A DNA stretch of 64,000 nucleotides from Halorhodospira halochloris (GCF_002356555.2 NZ_AP017372.2:2024501-2088500); one strand, 5' to 3'. Shown: positions 48,001-58,162, counted from the first letter of the stretch. Program-made: numbers and translations. Notes: a model not told the origin generated them from the letters alone.

Positions 48001-48798
48001 CAAAAGCACCGGCACCAATGCACTAGGTTGTAGTTCTTGCTCAGAAACGCCGTTCTGCGCCTGCGGATTGCTACTATCAGTTTCCTCTTCGAACCATACT
48101 GGCTGTTTTGCTCCGATGGTCAAAGGCACCTTCACGAAGCCATGGCGATCATCGACATCTAGCAGACTCAAATGGACAAATTCTGTTCCCTGAGGTAGTT
48201 CATGAGCCTTTACTAACCACCGCGAGCCGGTATTTTCCGCCCAACGAAAGGCCTTAACCCTATGCCAACTACCATCCTCGGCGTCGATGACAAGCTCTCC
48301 CGGCAAGGGCGCTTGACTCCCACCGGCAATCTCTATAGCGGTCAGCGGCAACATTTGCTCACCAGCAACCGGGTCAAACGCATCAGCCATGGCCGGTTTG
48401 CCTAAATCTTGAAGCAGCGGGGCAGAGGAGGTATTTTCAGTGTTAGAGACCATCTGCTCGAAGGCCCTAACCACCGGCACCCCTTCAACAAACACATCGG
48501 GTGAGCCTGCTAGGAAAGTCGCTTCGCCCTCGCGCATACCCGATACGATGCCACCCTGATCGCCACTTTCGTCGCCGCGCGAAACCTCTATCCGGGATGT
48601 CTCAACACATACCGGACAGCCCTCTACATAAACTGTGCTAGCAGTAGCCGTAACATCCGCAGTCTCAGCAACATTGACATAGGGGATAGGGATGACCGAG
48701 TTGCCAACCGTTGTATTACAGATATCTGTAGTTACCAGTTGCCCTTTTGACTCGGCATGCACCAAGGTAAGGCCGTTAGCACTCACAGTAGGTGGCAT
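45025..48798 (-). CDS. Large DUF4150 (PAAR-like) T6SS protein with C-terminal membrane segments; candidate effector
   Basis: 1257 residues. The N-terminal about 160 residues fit the PAAR-like DUF4150 fold that caps VgrG: VSANGLTLVHAESKG, then NSVIPIPYVNVAET and SRGDESGDQGGIVSG. The middle is long, acidic and mostly helical, with no domain I recognise. Near residues 975-1035 there are two strong hydrophobic spans (AAATIGIAISLTVLGTLLVY and IYAALLMIAASLVYIVYE), then about 220 residues rich in beta structure. Similar layouts (PAAR-like head, membrane-spanning tail) are found in membrane-targeting T6SS effectors, so a pore-forming or membrane-delivered toxin is plausible but not shown. Start ATG shares one base with the stop of the upstream gene. 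Confidence 0.75.
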   Translation of the reverse strand: MPPTVSANGLTLVHAESKGQLVTTDICNTTVGNSVIPIPYVNVAETADVTATASTVYVEGCPVCVETSRIEVSRGDESGDQGGIVSGMREGEATFLAGSPDVFVEGVPVVRAFEQMVSNTENTSSAPLLQDLGKPAMADAFDPVAGEQMLPLTAIEIAGGSQAPLPGELVIDAEDGSWHRVKAFRWAENTGSRWLVKAHELPQGTEFVHLSLLDVDDRHGFVKVPLTIGAKQPVWFEEETDSSNPQAQNGVSEQELQPSALVPVLLRLYSRSPDERQMAGCGFGGWIYLFWEHDGQRYLWREFWLDEHGMSREVNLAYEHGDERRATGQGRAVVVIPYYVAGSPVKLSAVYSPVQWPWARVQAHGGLHHDDPRLTVHSQASASDAEASQAVDEQRLLDIDLSSYPAFTANDLSGSRNIGGCDEFVNAEPLPGEFGPVREDLLPYAESLLPVIYLDDPLGQARCLAREQELLCCDLAALVASLQTGRAPQELIMAAYADVPDEDYEVDQEDADEESGSSRAAELHQAAATIYRLGFIEKEVGFGEVPPDRQLLEKLLAVEERAELRQRIAICRRRRLELLAEERYVSALADYLNNTPRRTFAGIATLTEHCNDLAEPAAAADSHLLSDEQIQADSEDLRLARTLLHALLVHPQQEQLCSERELDNFIRVGGRLLSGPVGLSKTCRGKGVPYSRTSLEQQLNQAPPSLREIEGLVSLAEQRRAIGPVDGLKLLWNLAKTFAAPVSYEHEMLTPMASLYERLDLPGSELIGPLEQQKRLLEPAMLGEQRIDMVQSWLAQVRKRGSGASELAFADQRLEVLASHDEAYSGMVSRDRGHSRLWVLGNPDFAPGQRIAPGQLITELVVRREAPTRLADVAERFTQGPAGQAVRGFLGVLEIINLRSALAEVNGPAGIRQLLNAYIATSNSLNLIIEMAEAYQRRRWTTSHPQVRMLRRLARRMAPGANAVGIALSIFDGGRALVDRDFLAAATIGIAISLTVLGTLLVYFRMGGIYAALLMIAASLVYIVYETLRDGPLGELYRNGPFTARAFNELNADQGSDAPAYLWVRQYAERGPMVFGRSRQERWSSWWRINKDISEAIFAPPIRVEVDYRRFSWVGPNRISDISVDIVLPGFDWRAGDSVELRYLLRNNKGKVTEIFDVTPQLTRCEIINQRAVNDSGDGLQLSMGFCDLELPTHAMSLMVLISVNGLVGSFPVSHSDGTPRYLVVAVRAIEWRHIRSYRVFTASIEEVLDGDLVFGL

Positions 48799-50081
48799 CA
48801 GCAGCTCTCCTGACCAGCTGCAAGTGACTCGAGCACAATACCGCCGGCACTGTCTGAACCCGCACCACCATAAGTGGCGAGCACGCGTTCTACCGGTTTT
48901 GTACTATCGAGCAGTCGACCAATGGCGAGGCCTAACAGAAGGGGTAACCGTGCAGCTCCGGCATAACCCAAGCCACGCCAGGCAGAGATCCGCTCAAGCT
49001 CAGGAGGGCAGCGCAACTCGTCAAGACTGCGACGCAGATTAGCGCTAAGGGCCTGATCAGCGGCAAATGCACCGAGCAAACTGACCTCTGCCTGCCAACG
49101 CTCAGGTAACGAATGGAGTAAGGAATCCAGGCATTCTACCCACGAAGCCGCTTGTGACATGTCATCAACTGGCGCAGCGCAGCGGACTCTAACCGCTATC
49201 TCGTCGGCTGCAATCCCCCCGGCAGCTGAATCAAAAGTCAAATTGGCTAACTGTGCCGCATCTGGAGCATTACCCTGTGCTGCTTTACTGGCCGTAACAG
49301 ACCTTGTATGCGACTCTCTCCGCGATCGCCTAAGTAGTACGAATCCTGCGCCATCTGCGGGTGCCATACCGTATGGCTGCAAGGTGTTACGGCGAATTCT
49401 TGCCAGATCAGGATCGGCAACTACACAATCGCTAGCACAGGCATCTACACCAGCAATCAAGATCGAGCCAACCTCCCCTGAACTGATTGCCCGTACTGCG
49501 ATATTTAAAACCGCGAAGGTTGATAACCCAGGCGGGACCGTCCACCACCGCGATTTCGACAATTCCGGCAAAGTACTGATCAGTTGCCTTTGAGCCGGCG
49601 AGCCTAAACCTTGTTCAGCAATGGCATGCCAAGCTCTACCAACGCGATGCCCGAAAGCTGGTAGCATGACCATCTCATCGGGGTACTGGCGACCAATCCG
49701 GTCGCTGAGCTGGCTGGCTGTGGCTTCGACCAATTTCTCGAGCCGTTGCGCATAACCTAAACCACTCAATTGGCTGCAACTGAGCACCGGTACGGGGGCA
49801 TGAGCAAAATCGGCTGTACCAGCGGCAACCGCACCTGTCTCTGGCGCAACAGTATCTGCAGCCACCGCTGCATACACAGTGCTTGGATCTCTGCCGGCGG
49901 CACAGATCATCGCCGGAACCTCAACCATGACCTCGCCATCGACATCGAACCAACCGCTGTCAATATCTTCCCGACTAGACAGGCTATCCATAACGGCAAG
50001 ATTACTTCTCTGACCACCTTGTCGAGCAGACTCTTCAATTGCCATCTGCAGAGCCCCAGGAGGAAGAAGATGTGCTCGCAT
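48798..50081 (-). CDS. Thiolase/beta-ketoacyl-synthase-fold protein of a T6SS accessory module, probably inactive
   Basis: 427 residues. The later part resembles the ketoacyl-synthase N-terminal domain: LNIAVRAISSGEVGSILIAG-type helix and strand, then PYGMAPADGAGFVLLRR in place of the usual GEGA segment. Where the catalytic cysteine normally sits (TACSSS-like), this protein reads TVPPGLSTFA, so the nucleophile is missing. Proteins of this fold occur beside DUF2169 and PAAR-like genes in T6SS loci, role unknown. ATG 50081 has AGGAG six bases upstream; the start overlaps the DUF2169 gene by 47 bp. Confidence 0.7.
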   Translation of the reverse strand: MRAHLLPPGALQMAIEESARQGGQRSNLAVMDSLSSREDIDSGWFDVDGEVMVEVPAMICAAGRDPSTVYAAVAADTVAPETGAVAAGTADFAHAPVPVLSCSQLSGLGYAQRLEKLVEATASQLSDRIGRQYPDEMVMLPAFGHRVGRAWHAIAEQGLGSPAQRQLISTLPELSKSRWWTVPPGLSTFAVLNIAVRAISSGEVGSILIAGVDACASDCVVADPDLARIRRNTLQPYGMAPADGAGFVLLRRSRRESHTRSVTASKAAQGNAPDAAQLANLTFDSAAGGIAADEIAVRVRCAAPVDDMSQAASWVECLDSLLHSLPERWQAEVSLLGAFAADQALSANLRRSLDELRCPPELERISAWRGLGYAGAARLPLLLGLAIGRLLDSTKPVERVLATYGGAGSDSAGGIVLESLAAGQESC

Positions 50082-51198
50082 TTAGCGCTCCTGAGCGTGG
50101 CTCTAAGCCGCTTGCCAAGCACCCTGGGGGATGGTCAATAAAAACCCGCATCCCGTTAGCCATAGTAGCCTGGGACTCACTAAGCCAACCCCTCCAACTA
50201 AGCGTTGCTTCACGCCGATCCGTATCAATGGTCAGGGTGTCAAGAGAGAGGCTTACGGTTTCCCACTGCCAACGCCGTACCAACTCAAGATGCGGCACCA
50301 AACCGGGCAGATGCCAAGATATAGCATCGCCGCAAGGTGTCTGCGGGATAAGCCCGCCCAAGGTTATTGATTCATTGCCCTGCAAAGGCTCAGCTAAGCG
50401 CTGATCATCTGGGGCGTAGTTATAAGCCGCTGGGTGAGGTGGCTGGAGGTAGCGAATCTCGCCAAGTCGATAGGCCTTTTCATCGATCTTGCCAAAACGT
50501 CCGGCACGCGGTGCCCAACCAGCTGGAATTGGGCCAAAACCTGGAGGTGTTCCTCGGCCCGGTGGTTTAAGTCGGGGCCGCACGATCCGCGGGATTTCTT
50601 CAGCGACGATCTCAGCACCCCAGCGCCGATAACCGCATCCTACCGGATTGAATGGATAGGCATGAGTTAAAGGCGCCTCCCGAGGTCCACCGTAGGCATA
50701 TTCATAACGGATGGGAACTGGAGTAGTTATCGGCTCAGGCGCTCCAATCCTGCCACGGCTATCCGACTCTCGCTCACCTAGGGCCCACACCCATTTATCC
50801 ACTAACACTCCACTATCTCGCCTATAGAGGCTGAAACCGGCAGCAACGGCGGCTTTTTCCCCGCATGGCTGAGCCGCGCCGTGAATGATGATTTCACTGC
50901 CTTGTTTACAAGGCACCATATCGCCTGCAGCAGCGAGTGAGCTAAGGCGCGCATCGGCATAAAAACGTTCGGTTGGCTCAATCTCAGAGGCATAATCTTG
51001 CAACTGCAGTAGGCCATTACAGTTCGGGCTAAGAGTGGCCTTGATTACCAAAGCTACCCCAGCCTGGCCATTTCTCCCGAGCGCTGGCCAAGCAGCACTA
51101 GCGAGTTCTTGTGGAGCATCGATACTGATATCCGCGGGCAAACCACTAAAGCCGATTTGCGGCGCGGATTTATCTGCTTGGTTACCTAGTTCAGACAT
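50035..51198 (-). CDS. DUF2169 domain protein, likely T6SS effector adaptor/chaperone
   Basis: 387 residues with the DUF2169 pattern: an early beta segment with VALVIKATLSPNCNG, a G.A.P stretch (IIIHGAAQPCGEK), PVPIRYEYAYGGPREA, AYPFNPVGCGYRRWG and the P/G-rich GTPPGFGPIPAGWAPRAG. DUF2169 proteins in other T6SS loci act as adaptors for loading PAAR or effector proteins on VgrG; the DUF4150 protein two genes on is the obvious client. Its start overlaps the end of the upstream TIGR02270-like gene by 13 bp. Confidence 0.82.
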   Translation of the reverse strand: MSELGNQADKSAPQIGFSGLPADISIDAPQELASAAWPALGRNGQAGVALVIKATLSPNCNGLLQLQDYASEIEPTERFYADARLSSLAAAGDMVPCKQGSEIIIHGAAQPCGEKAAVAAGFSLYRRDSGVLVDKWVWALGERESDSRGRIGAPEPITTPVPIRYEYAYGGPREAPLTHAYPFNPVGCGYRRWGAEIVAEEIPRIVRPRLKPPGRGTPPGFGPIPAGWAPRAGRFGKIDEKAYRLGEIRYLQPPHPAAYNYAPDDQRLAEPLQGNESITLGGLIPQTPCGDAISWHLPGLVPHLELVRRWQWETVSLSLDTLTIDTDRREATLSWRGWLSESQATMANGMRVFIDHPPGCLASGLEPRSGALNASTSSSSWGSADGN

Positions 51199-52385
51199 GT
51201 TGCGCTCATCTCCCTGAGCTTAGCGCGACGCCGATAACACGGCTGCTCGGCTGATAACCCTGCGGTTTTCCACCCCAGGCGCAGCAAAGCAACTTCCAGT
51301 AGGTGATTTATTAGCCAACCACCATATCCGAACAATGTCCGCAACATTGTTCTGTCATTCAAAGGCTCACCTAGGAGCACGCCTGTAGGGTGCTCATCAA
51401 ATAAACAGCTGTATTCCCGCCACCATCGCTTTGCCTGCTGGAAATCTGCAATATATCCAACCTGCGCCGGCTTATCGGGTCGACGGCCACTACCGGCTAA
51501 GCGCATCTGCGGCTGCAATACGAGTCTTCTCCCGCTGACTAGTTGCCAGCCGCTTTCGGCGAATCTGCTGAATCGGGGGTTGGCTAAAGCTTCCAATAGC
51601 AACTCTGCCCCAGCACGACTGCCGGTAAGAGCGGCGAGCGGCAAGATCCGCGCAGCATCATGCTCAATACGGTAAGCCAGCAGGTTAGGTAGACTCTCGT
51701 CGCCCAGCGCAGCTCTCATCGCCAGGGTGGAATAGCTCTGATCATCTCTCAAAAACTTGAGTAGTTGGCGAGAGCTCAGCGTGCCCGCAATCCACTGCTG
51801 GCGGAGAACCGCGAGGCGCAGTCTGGTATCTTCTTGATCAGGCTTGGATGTACGAATGGCCAGTCTATTTCGGGAAGCATAATCATAAACAGAGGCACGC
51901 AGCTCAGAGCAAGGTTCAGCTAAGGCCTGGTTAATTTGACTCAGCCGTAAAGCAACTCCGCTATCGGAATAGCTTTGCCAAAAAGCCGGTAACGAGGTAT
52001 CTGGATCAATTTTATGAATGGCTGCCTCGCCACACCAAAGCAGGGCACGTAAGCCACCAATAGCTATCTCAGTAGGGACCTCGCGCAAAGAGTCGAAAAG
52101 TTTATGAATGGAGTCTGCTAGCTTGACGTTGCTGTGAGCTGAGTTAGCCGTTCTCATGCTCTCCAACAACACAGCACAGCAGTAGAGAAAGGCCTCATCA
52201 TCATCCTGCCAAGAGGCAAACGGCTCTCGGCCCGCCCCACTGAGAGTATGGAGTAGTGCCTGTTCACGCCGATCAAGACTATCAGCGGCACTCAGGCCAT
52301 AGGCATAGAGGTTTTTTAATCTGCCCAGGTTCTCACGTGCAGCCGTGGTATATGGGACGGCCACATTAGCGAAGAGACTATCCAT
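51186..52385 (-). CDS. TIGR02270-like T6SS-associated protein
   Basis: 399 residues, soluble, helical and HEAT-like in appearance, with repeated short helices such as TLAMRAALGDESLPNLLAYR and GAELLLEALANPRF. The C-terminal part has LLGEPLNDRTMLRTLFGYGG, which resembles the conserved end of the uncharacterised TIGR02270 family. Members occur with DUF2169 and PAAR-like proteins in T6SS clusters. The assignment rests as much on context as on sequence; no function is known. Confidence 0.62.
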   Translation of the reverse strand: MDSLFANVAVPYTTAARENLGRLKNLYAYGLSAADSLDRREQALLHTLSGAGREPFASWQDDDEAFLYCCAVLLESMRTANSAHSNVKLADSIHKLFDSLREVPTEIAIGGLRALLWCGEAAIHKIDPDTSLPAFWQSYSDSGVALRLSQINQALAEPCSELRASVYDYASRNRLAIRTSKPDQEDTRLRLAVLRQQWIAGTLSSRQLLKFLRDDQSYSTLAMRAALGDESLPNLLAYRIEHDAARILPLAALTGSRAGAELLLEALANPRFSRFAESGWQLVSGRRLVLQPQMRLAGSGRRPDKPAQVGYIADFQQAKRWWREYSCLFDEHPTGVLLGEPLNDRTMLRTLFGYGGWLINHLLEVALLRLGWKTAGLSAEQPCYRRRAKLREMSATCLN

Positions 52386-52404
52386 GTCTCTAGGTATCCT
52401 TTTG

Positions 52405-52884
52405 CTAATTAAGCGCTATTCGCCTGCCGGTTATACGATTCTCACCGTTGGCATGGGTATGCACAGTGTCACCATCGACCTGTATGCGGCCATCGGCCCG
52501 CAATTCGAGCATTGACCCGTTGGCCTCGATACGCACATCTCCCTGCTCAGCACAGAAAAGGAATGAACCATCAGCACGGCATTCAAGCCCGAGTCGTGGC
52601 ACTTCGGCTTTATCAGCAAGGGCGTGAATGACCCAGCCGCCAGTACTCTGTTCTAGCTTTTTATCATCCAGGAGAACCACTACCGAGTCACCCGGCGATA
52701 GCGGTGAGAGATCACGGGCATGCGCTATGACCGGTAGCTCAACTATCCCGGAAGGGATCAGCAAGTAGATCGTCACAGCCCGGCCTTCAGCAGCTTGAGC
52801 CACCTGAGCTATAGCCGTGGTCAGCCGCGACTGCGCAGTGAGTAGAGAGTTTTGGTGGTGGTGTTGCTTTTCGCCTTGATCCAT
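52405..52884 (-). CDS. Small DUF6484/DUF3540-like T6SS-associated protein
   Basis: 159 residues from ATG 52884; the longer frame to 52995 only translates the 3' part of the tRNA gene (its first residues read as the known tRNA artefact VRIPSPAP). It has a middle beta domain (GDSVVVLLDDKKLEQSTGGW) and a short beta-helix-like tail (DVRIEANGSMLELRADGR) that ends VHTHANGENRITGRRIALN, as in VgrG C-terminal regions. Such proteins (DUF3540/DUF6484 types) accompany DUF2169 and DUF4150 genes in T6SS loci. AAGGAGAG lies about ten bases upstream. Confidence 0.62.
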   Translation of the reverse strand: MDQGEKQHHHQNSLLTAQSRLTTAIAQVAQAAEGRAVTIYLLIPSGIVELPVIAHARDLSPLSPGDSVVVLLDDKKLEQSTGGWVIHALADKAEVPRLGLECRADGSFLFCAEQGDVRIEANGSMLELRADGRIQVDGDTVHTHANGENRITGRRIALN

Positions 52885-52950
52885 GGCGGCACGACTCTCC
52901 TTGTCGTTGGTGTTTCCACAATCATGCAGCGCTTCCTGTGCGCCAAATAC

Positions 52951-53025
52951 TGGAGCGGGTGATGGGATTCGAACCCACGACCCCAACCTTGGCAAGGTTG
53001 TGCTCTACCACTGAGCTACACCCGC
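52951..53025 (-). tRNA. tRNA-Gly (anticodon GCC)
   Basis: 75-nt cloverleaf on the minus strand beginning GCGGGTGTAGCTCAGTGG and ending in encoded CCA. Acceptor stem GCGGGTG pairs with CACCCGC; the anticodon arm ACCTT-GCC-AAGGT reads glycine codons GGC/GGT; the T-arm is GTGGGTTCGAATCCCAT. It stands between the T6SS accessory genes and the two unknown genes. About 65 bases separate its 3' end from the start of the DUF6484-like gene, so the latter could be co-transcribed with it. Confidence 0.97.
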
Positions 53026-53149
53026 TGCGTCGCTACAGATGTGCATTCTACAACGCTTTGCGCCGACGTCAACCCCCCATCCCGGGCGCAAGCAAAATAG
53101 TTTCCAACAATTAGTAACCTCTTAACATCCGGCGACACCTTATATGATC

Positions 53150-53638
53150 TCAAAAACTCCCTATGTGCAAGCGCACCATATCTAAACGCTTCGACCCTAA
53201 CCAATTGCCCTCACACTCTAGGGGATTACCATCCATATCTTCTAGATACACAGCCTTCATATAGAGCCATTTAGTGCCTTCATCTTCCATCGCTGATGGT
53301 CTACTCGAGACAACCGCTACCCACTCTTCACCTACACACTGAACAAAGCCCATATTTTGTCCAATACCTAGAATCCGTGCTTGTTCAGAACCTTCGTCAG
53401 GCTGTTTGCGTAGGCTAACCCCGTGCTGAATTACCTCAAGCTGCTTAAGCTCGACAGTCTGAGGCTCTTGGTTGGCTGCTTCGCGAAGGTATTCAATCCA
53501 TGTGTCAACACCAAGCTTCTCTGTCAACGACCCAAAAATCCCTTCTACTCCTGACACGCGCTCCGCACTGGCAACACTACCACTCAGGATCAGGAGCGCG
53601 ACAAAAACCCAACATCCCATCATGCCCCATCTACGCAT
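53150..53638 (-). CDS. Secreted small protein with an SH3-like region, unknown function
   Basis: 162 residues from ATG 53638, with GGAGA upstream. Signal peptide at the N-terminus (GCWVFVALLILSGSVASA, cleavage near residue 26). The mature part contains VSLRKQPDEGSEQARILGIG and FVQCVGEEWVAVV, which resemble the variable loops of bacterial SH3-type wall-binding domains. I do not recognise the family. It lies 67 bp after the large membrane-protein gene and both read leftward, so they may form a unit; the tRNA follows. Confidence 0.6.
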   Translation of the reverse strand: MRRWGMMGCWVFVALLILSGSVASAERVSGVEGIFGSLTEKLGVDTWIEYLREAANQEPQTVELKQLEVIQHGVSLRKQPDEGSEQARILGIGQNMGFVQCVGEEWVAVVSSRPSAMEDEGTKWLYMKAVYLEDMDGNPLECEGNWLGSKRLDMVRLHIGSF

Positions 53639-53705
53639 CACATTATGTCTCCATTTATGTCTATAATTAACCAAAAGAGGCGTAACACTTTCTAACTAAA
53701 CCAAA

Positions 53706-55733
53706 TCAGAATAGCTCCCCAACTGCACTATCCTTGTCGTTTTTAGTTTCGTTATTGAGGCGTTTTGATACCTGCCGAAAATTGTCAGTCGCCACATTTT
53801 GAATATGCTGGAGCAAAACCTGCACGGGGTCACCGCTTCGGGTAAGCTCCTGCAGCAGATCACTATGACTAATTTCCAAAGTATCATCGTTTTTTATTTC
53901 ATTTACAAAACCTTTCATAAACTCTGCAGCCTCTGGACAAACAAACGTCCTATTCTGACTTGGGTTAGACATATTAGGAGACTCGGTCAGAAGGGCAGAC
54001 TCCATGGCCGGAAAAATGCACAAGGCTGAATTTGTTATGGCTATGGTAAATGCTTGCTTAACAGCATCCTCCCCATCCCGTGCCGAGATACCTAAAGGCA
54101 CAAGCATAAACACGGAACTCTTCTCACTGCCAGGCTCGAGTGGGGCCTCGAGCATTAAATAAGGCACCACTGTAGCTGAACCTTTCTTTACGGGCTGATC
54201 CTTTCGCTGACTCCAATACATATAATTGACAAACGAAGGCACCGGAACAAGCCATCTGGCATTTACTATACTTGGACCACCCTCAACCTCCCCGACTTGC
54301 GTAAAAAGACCACCCCCCTCAGCAGCAAAGAGACAGTTTATAACCTCCCTTAGTTGTTCTTTGGAGCCCTTGGCCATACGACTGTTCATGCGTTTATAAA
54401 ACCCGCCGTCACGAAACAGTGTTCGAGCCCAAATACGGGCTACACGACCTTTAACTGCTGCCTCAAGCATTTTTGTATTGACTTTTTGTGCAGAATCACC
54501 AATCTCAAGGAGGCAGGCTTTGAGCCTATGCGCTGCTTTGTTTCTCAGCTCTTCTTCTTTATGCTTAAACTCACCAACAGTAACCTGAGGGTTTTCAAGC
54601 TCTTTCACATCTTTTTTATCAAGAAGGTCATGCCAGTCATATCCCTCCCCAAGTGCTTCTTGAATTCTTCTCAAATCGGACTTATCGCTTTCATCCCATA
54701 ACTCTTCAAAAGTTACATCAGTTCTGAGCGATTTTGCTGGATCGCTTCCCTCAGGAGAAAAGATATCAGAAGAAACCTGGTAATACAGCTTATCATCAAA
54801 GTAAACAGGCAGCCGCAGCACGCGATCCTCACGATCGCGCATAGAAATCAATGACTGCTCAAATGCCTGAGCCAACTTGTGACAGACAAAAGCAGTATGT
54901 GCTTTTTCTGCCGGATCATCGGCACGAAGATGTTTTTGCAATTTTGCATCAGCAAGCTTAGCCAGAAATCTGGAATAAAACCTATACTCAGTTATATATT
55001 TATTGAGAACTGCCCGCCGCCCCTGACGTGCCTTTTCAATATGATCGCTTGACTTGATCCATTGCTTATTACCTTCATCAATAACCTTGTCGTAAGCACT
55101 GACAGAGAACTCGTCACGGGCCCGCGCCATGGCTTCTTGAATCCGAGATCGACGACCGAAAGGCAGGATAATAAAATTGACGAGGGAACGCAGCGGCAGC
55201 AACAATAACCAGCCCACGACGGCAAACACGCGCAGACCAGACAGCAACTGCATTAGTACGAAAAGGGCAAATGCCACCAGTGGAACCCCCACCCAGTAGT
55301 AGTTAGCCAACACTGGACCGGGGACATAAAAGGGCATTTTTTGCATGCCAGTCTCTTCTAGCGGGATCCTTTCGCCTGCTTCATTAATTGCTATCGGCCT
55401 GCTCAGGCTCTCAATAGGCAAGGGAGCAAAGACATCCCAGCCTGGCTTCCTATACTCCATTGCGCCATTAGTGCGGTCATAGCTACCTCCAATATCGTGA
55501 ACCACCACATCCGGCGGACCGTAAATGGATCCCCCGAATATCCACGCACCAACTAAGGCTACTGTTACAAAACGTCGCGGCCAGCTCTTCAGCATCGCCG
55601 GAAATAGCCTCTTTAGCCCCCAAATGAACAGCACCACTGCGGCACCCACCAAGGCCGCTTCCGTACCGGAAAAGACATATAGGCCACCGATCAAGAGTGA
55701 CAATAGCAATGCAAGTAGCGATATTTTTTTCAT
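53706..55733 (-). CDS. Polytopic membrane protein with large C-terminal cytoplasmic domain, unknown function
   Basis: 675 residues from ATG 55733 (a TTG at 55748 is an alternative). Membrane segments: two or three near the N-terminus (about 2-22, 26-43, 56-71), then a loop with GPPDVVVHDIGGSYDRTN, and two more (about 144-165 and 168-193). The remaining about 480 residues are hydrophilic, charged and mostly helical. No known domain, catalytic motif or nucleotide-binding loop was found. Slightly lower GC and more AT-ending codons than the flanking housekeeping genes. Upstream, the katG terminator insulates it from katG transcription, so it needs its own promoter at 55734-55860. Confidence 0.6.
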   Translation of the reverse strand: MKKISLLALLLSLLIGGLYVFSGTEAALVGAAVVLFIWGLKRLFPAMLKSWPRRFVTVALVGAWIFGGSIYGPPDVVVHDIGGSYDRTNGAMEYRKPGWDVFAPLPIESLSRPIAINEAGERIPLEETGMQKMPFYVPGPVLANYYWVGVPLVAFALFVLMQLLSGLRVFAVVGWLLLLPLRSLVNFIILPFGRRSRIQEAMARARDEFSVSAYDKVIDEGNKQWIKSSDHIEKARQGRRAVLNKYITEYRFYSRFLAKLADAKLQKHLRADDPAEKAHTAFVCHKLAQAFEQSLISMRDREDRVLRLPVYFDDKLYYQVSSDIFSPEGSDPAKSLRTDVTFEELWDESDKSDLRRIQEALGEGYDWHDLLDKKDVKELENPQVTVGEFKHKEEELRNKAAHRLKACLLEIGDSAQKVNTKMLEAAVKGRVARIWARTLFRDGGFYKRMNSRMAKGSKEQLREVINCLFAAEGGGLFTQVGEVEGGPSIVNARWLVPVPSFVNYMYWSQRKDQPVKKGSATVVPYLMLEAPLEPGSEKSSVFMLVPLGISARDGEDAVKQAFTIAITNSALCIFPAMESALLTESPNMSNPSQNRTFVCPEAAEFMKGFVNEIKNDDTLEISHSDLLQELTRSGDPVQVLLQHIQNVATDNFRQVSKRLNNETKNDKDSAVGELF

Positions 55734-55861
55734 GAGTTTTCTTGTCAATTATTAGTTGGATTAATTTACGGTGCCGCCCCCCCGTGTTCGTTAACATAAT
55801 GTCACACAAATGCTATGGATTGAACCCATTGCGACATACTTCGTTATACGCTGGCGCACAC

Positions 55862-55895
55862 AAGAAAACCCTGTGCCCGACGCAGACACAGGGTT
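55862..55895 (-). terminator. Rho-independent terminator for katG
   Basis: On the minus strand a nine-base stem AACCCTGTG pairs with CACAGGGTT around an 11-nt loop and is followed by TTTTCTTG. It lies about 80 bp after the katG stop, reading in the direction of katG transcription. The reverse direction has no T tract. Confidence 0.85.
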
Positions 55896-55975
55896 AGTTA
55901 CAAAAGACCACCTTCAAAAAGAGGCCTGCATAGCGCAAAGAACTTATACCAGCTCCCTAAGGCCAGCCACCCTGG

Positions 55976-58162
<2,187 letters not shown>

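Noticed and set aside
45100-48700. Several plus-strand open frames opposite the DUF4150 gene (e.g. 47149-47367)
   Set aside because: Examined as possible antisense immunity genes; they lack ribosome-binding sequences and hydrophobic or conserved features, and look like shadow frames.
52885-52995. N-terminal extension of the DUF6484-like gene
   Set aside because: These codons translate the tRNA-Gly 3' end (VRIPSPAP), a well-known annotation artefact; a better start with AAGGAGAG is at 52884.
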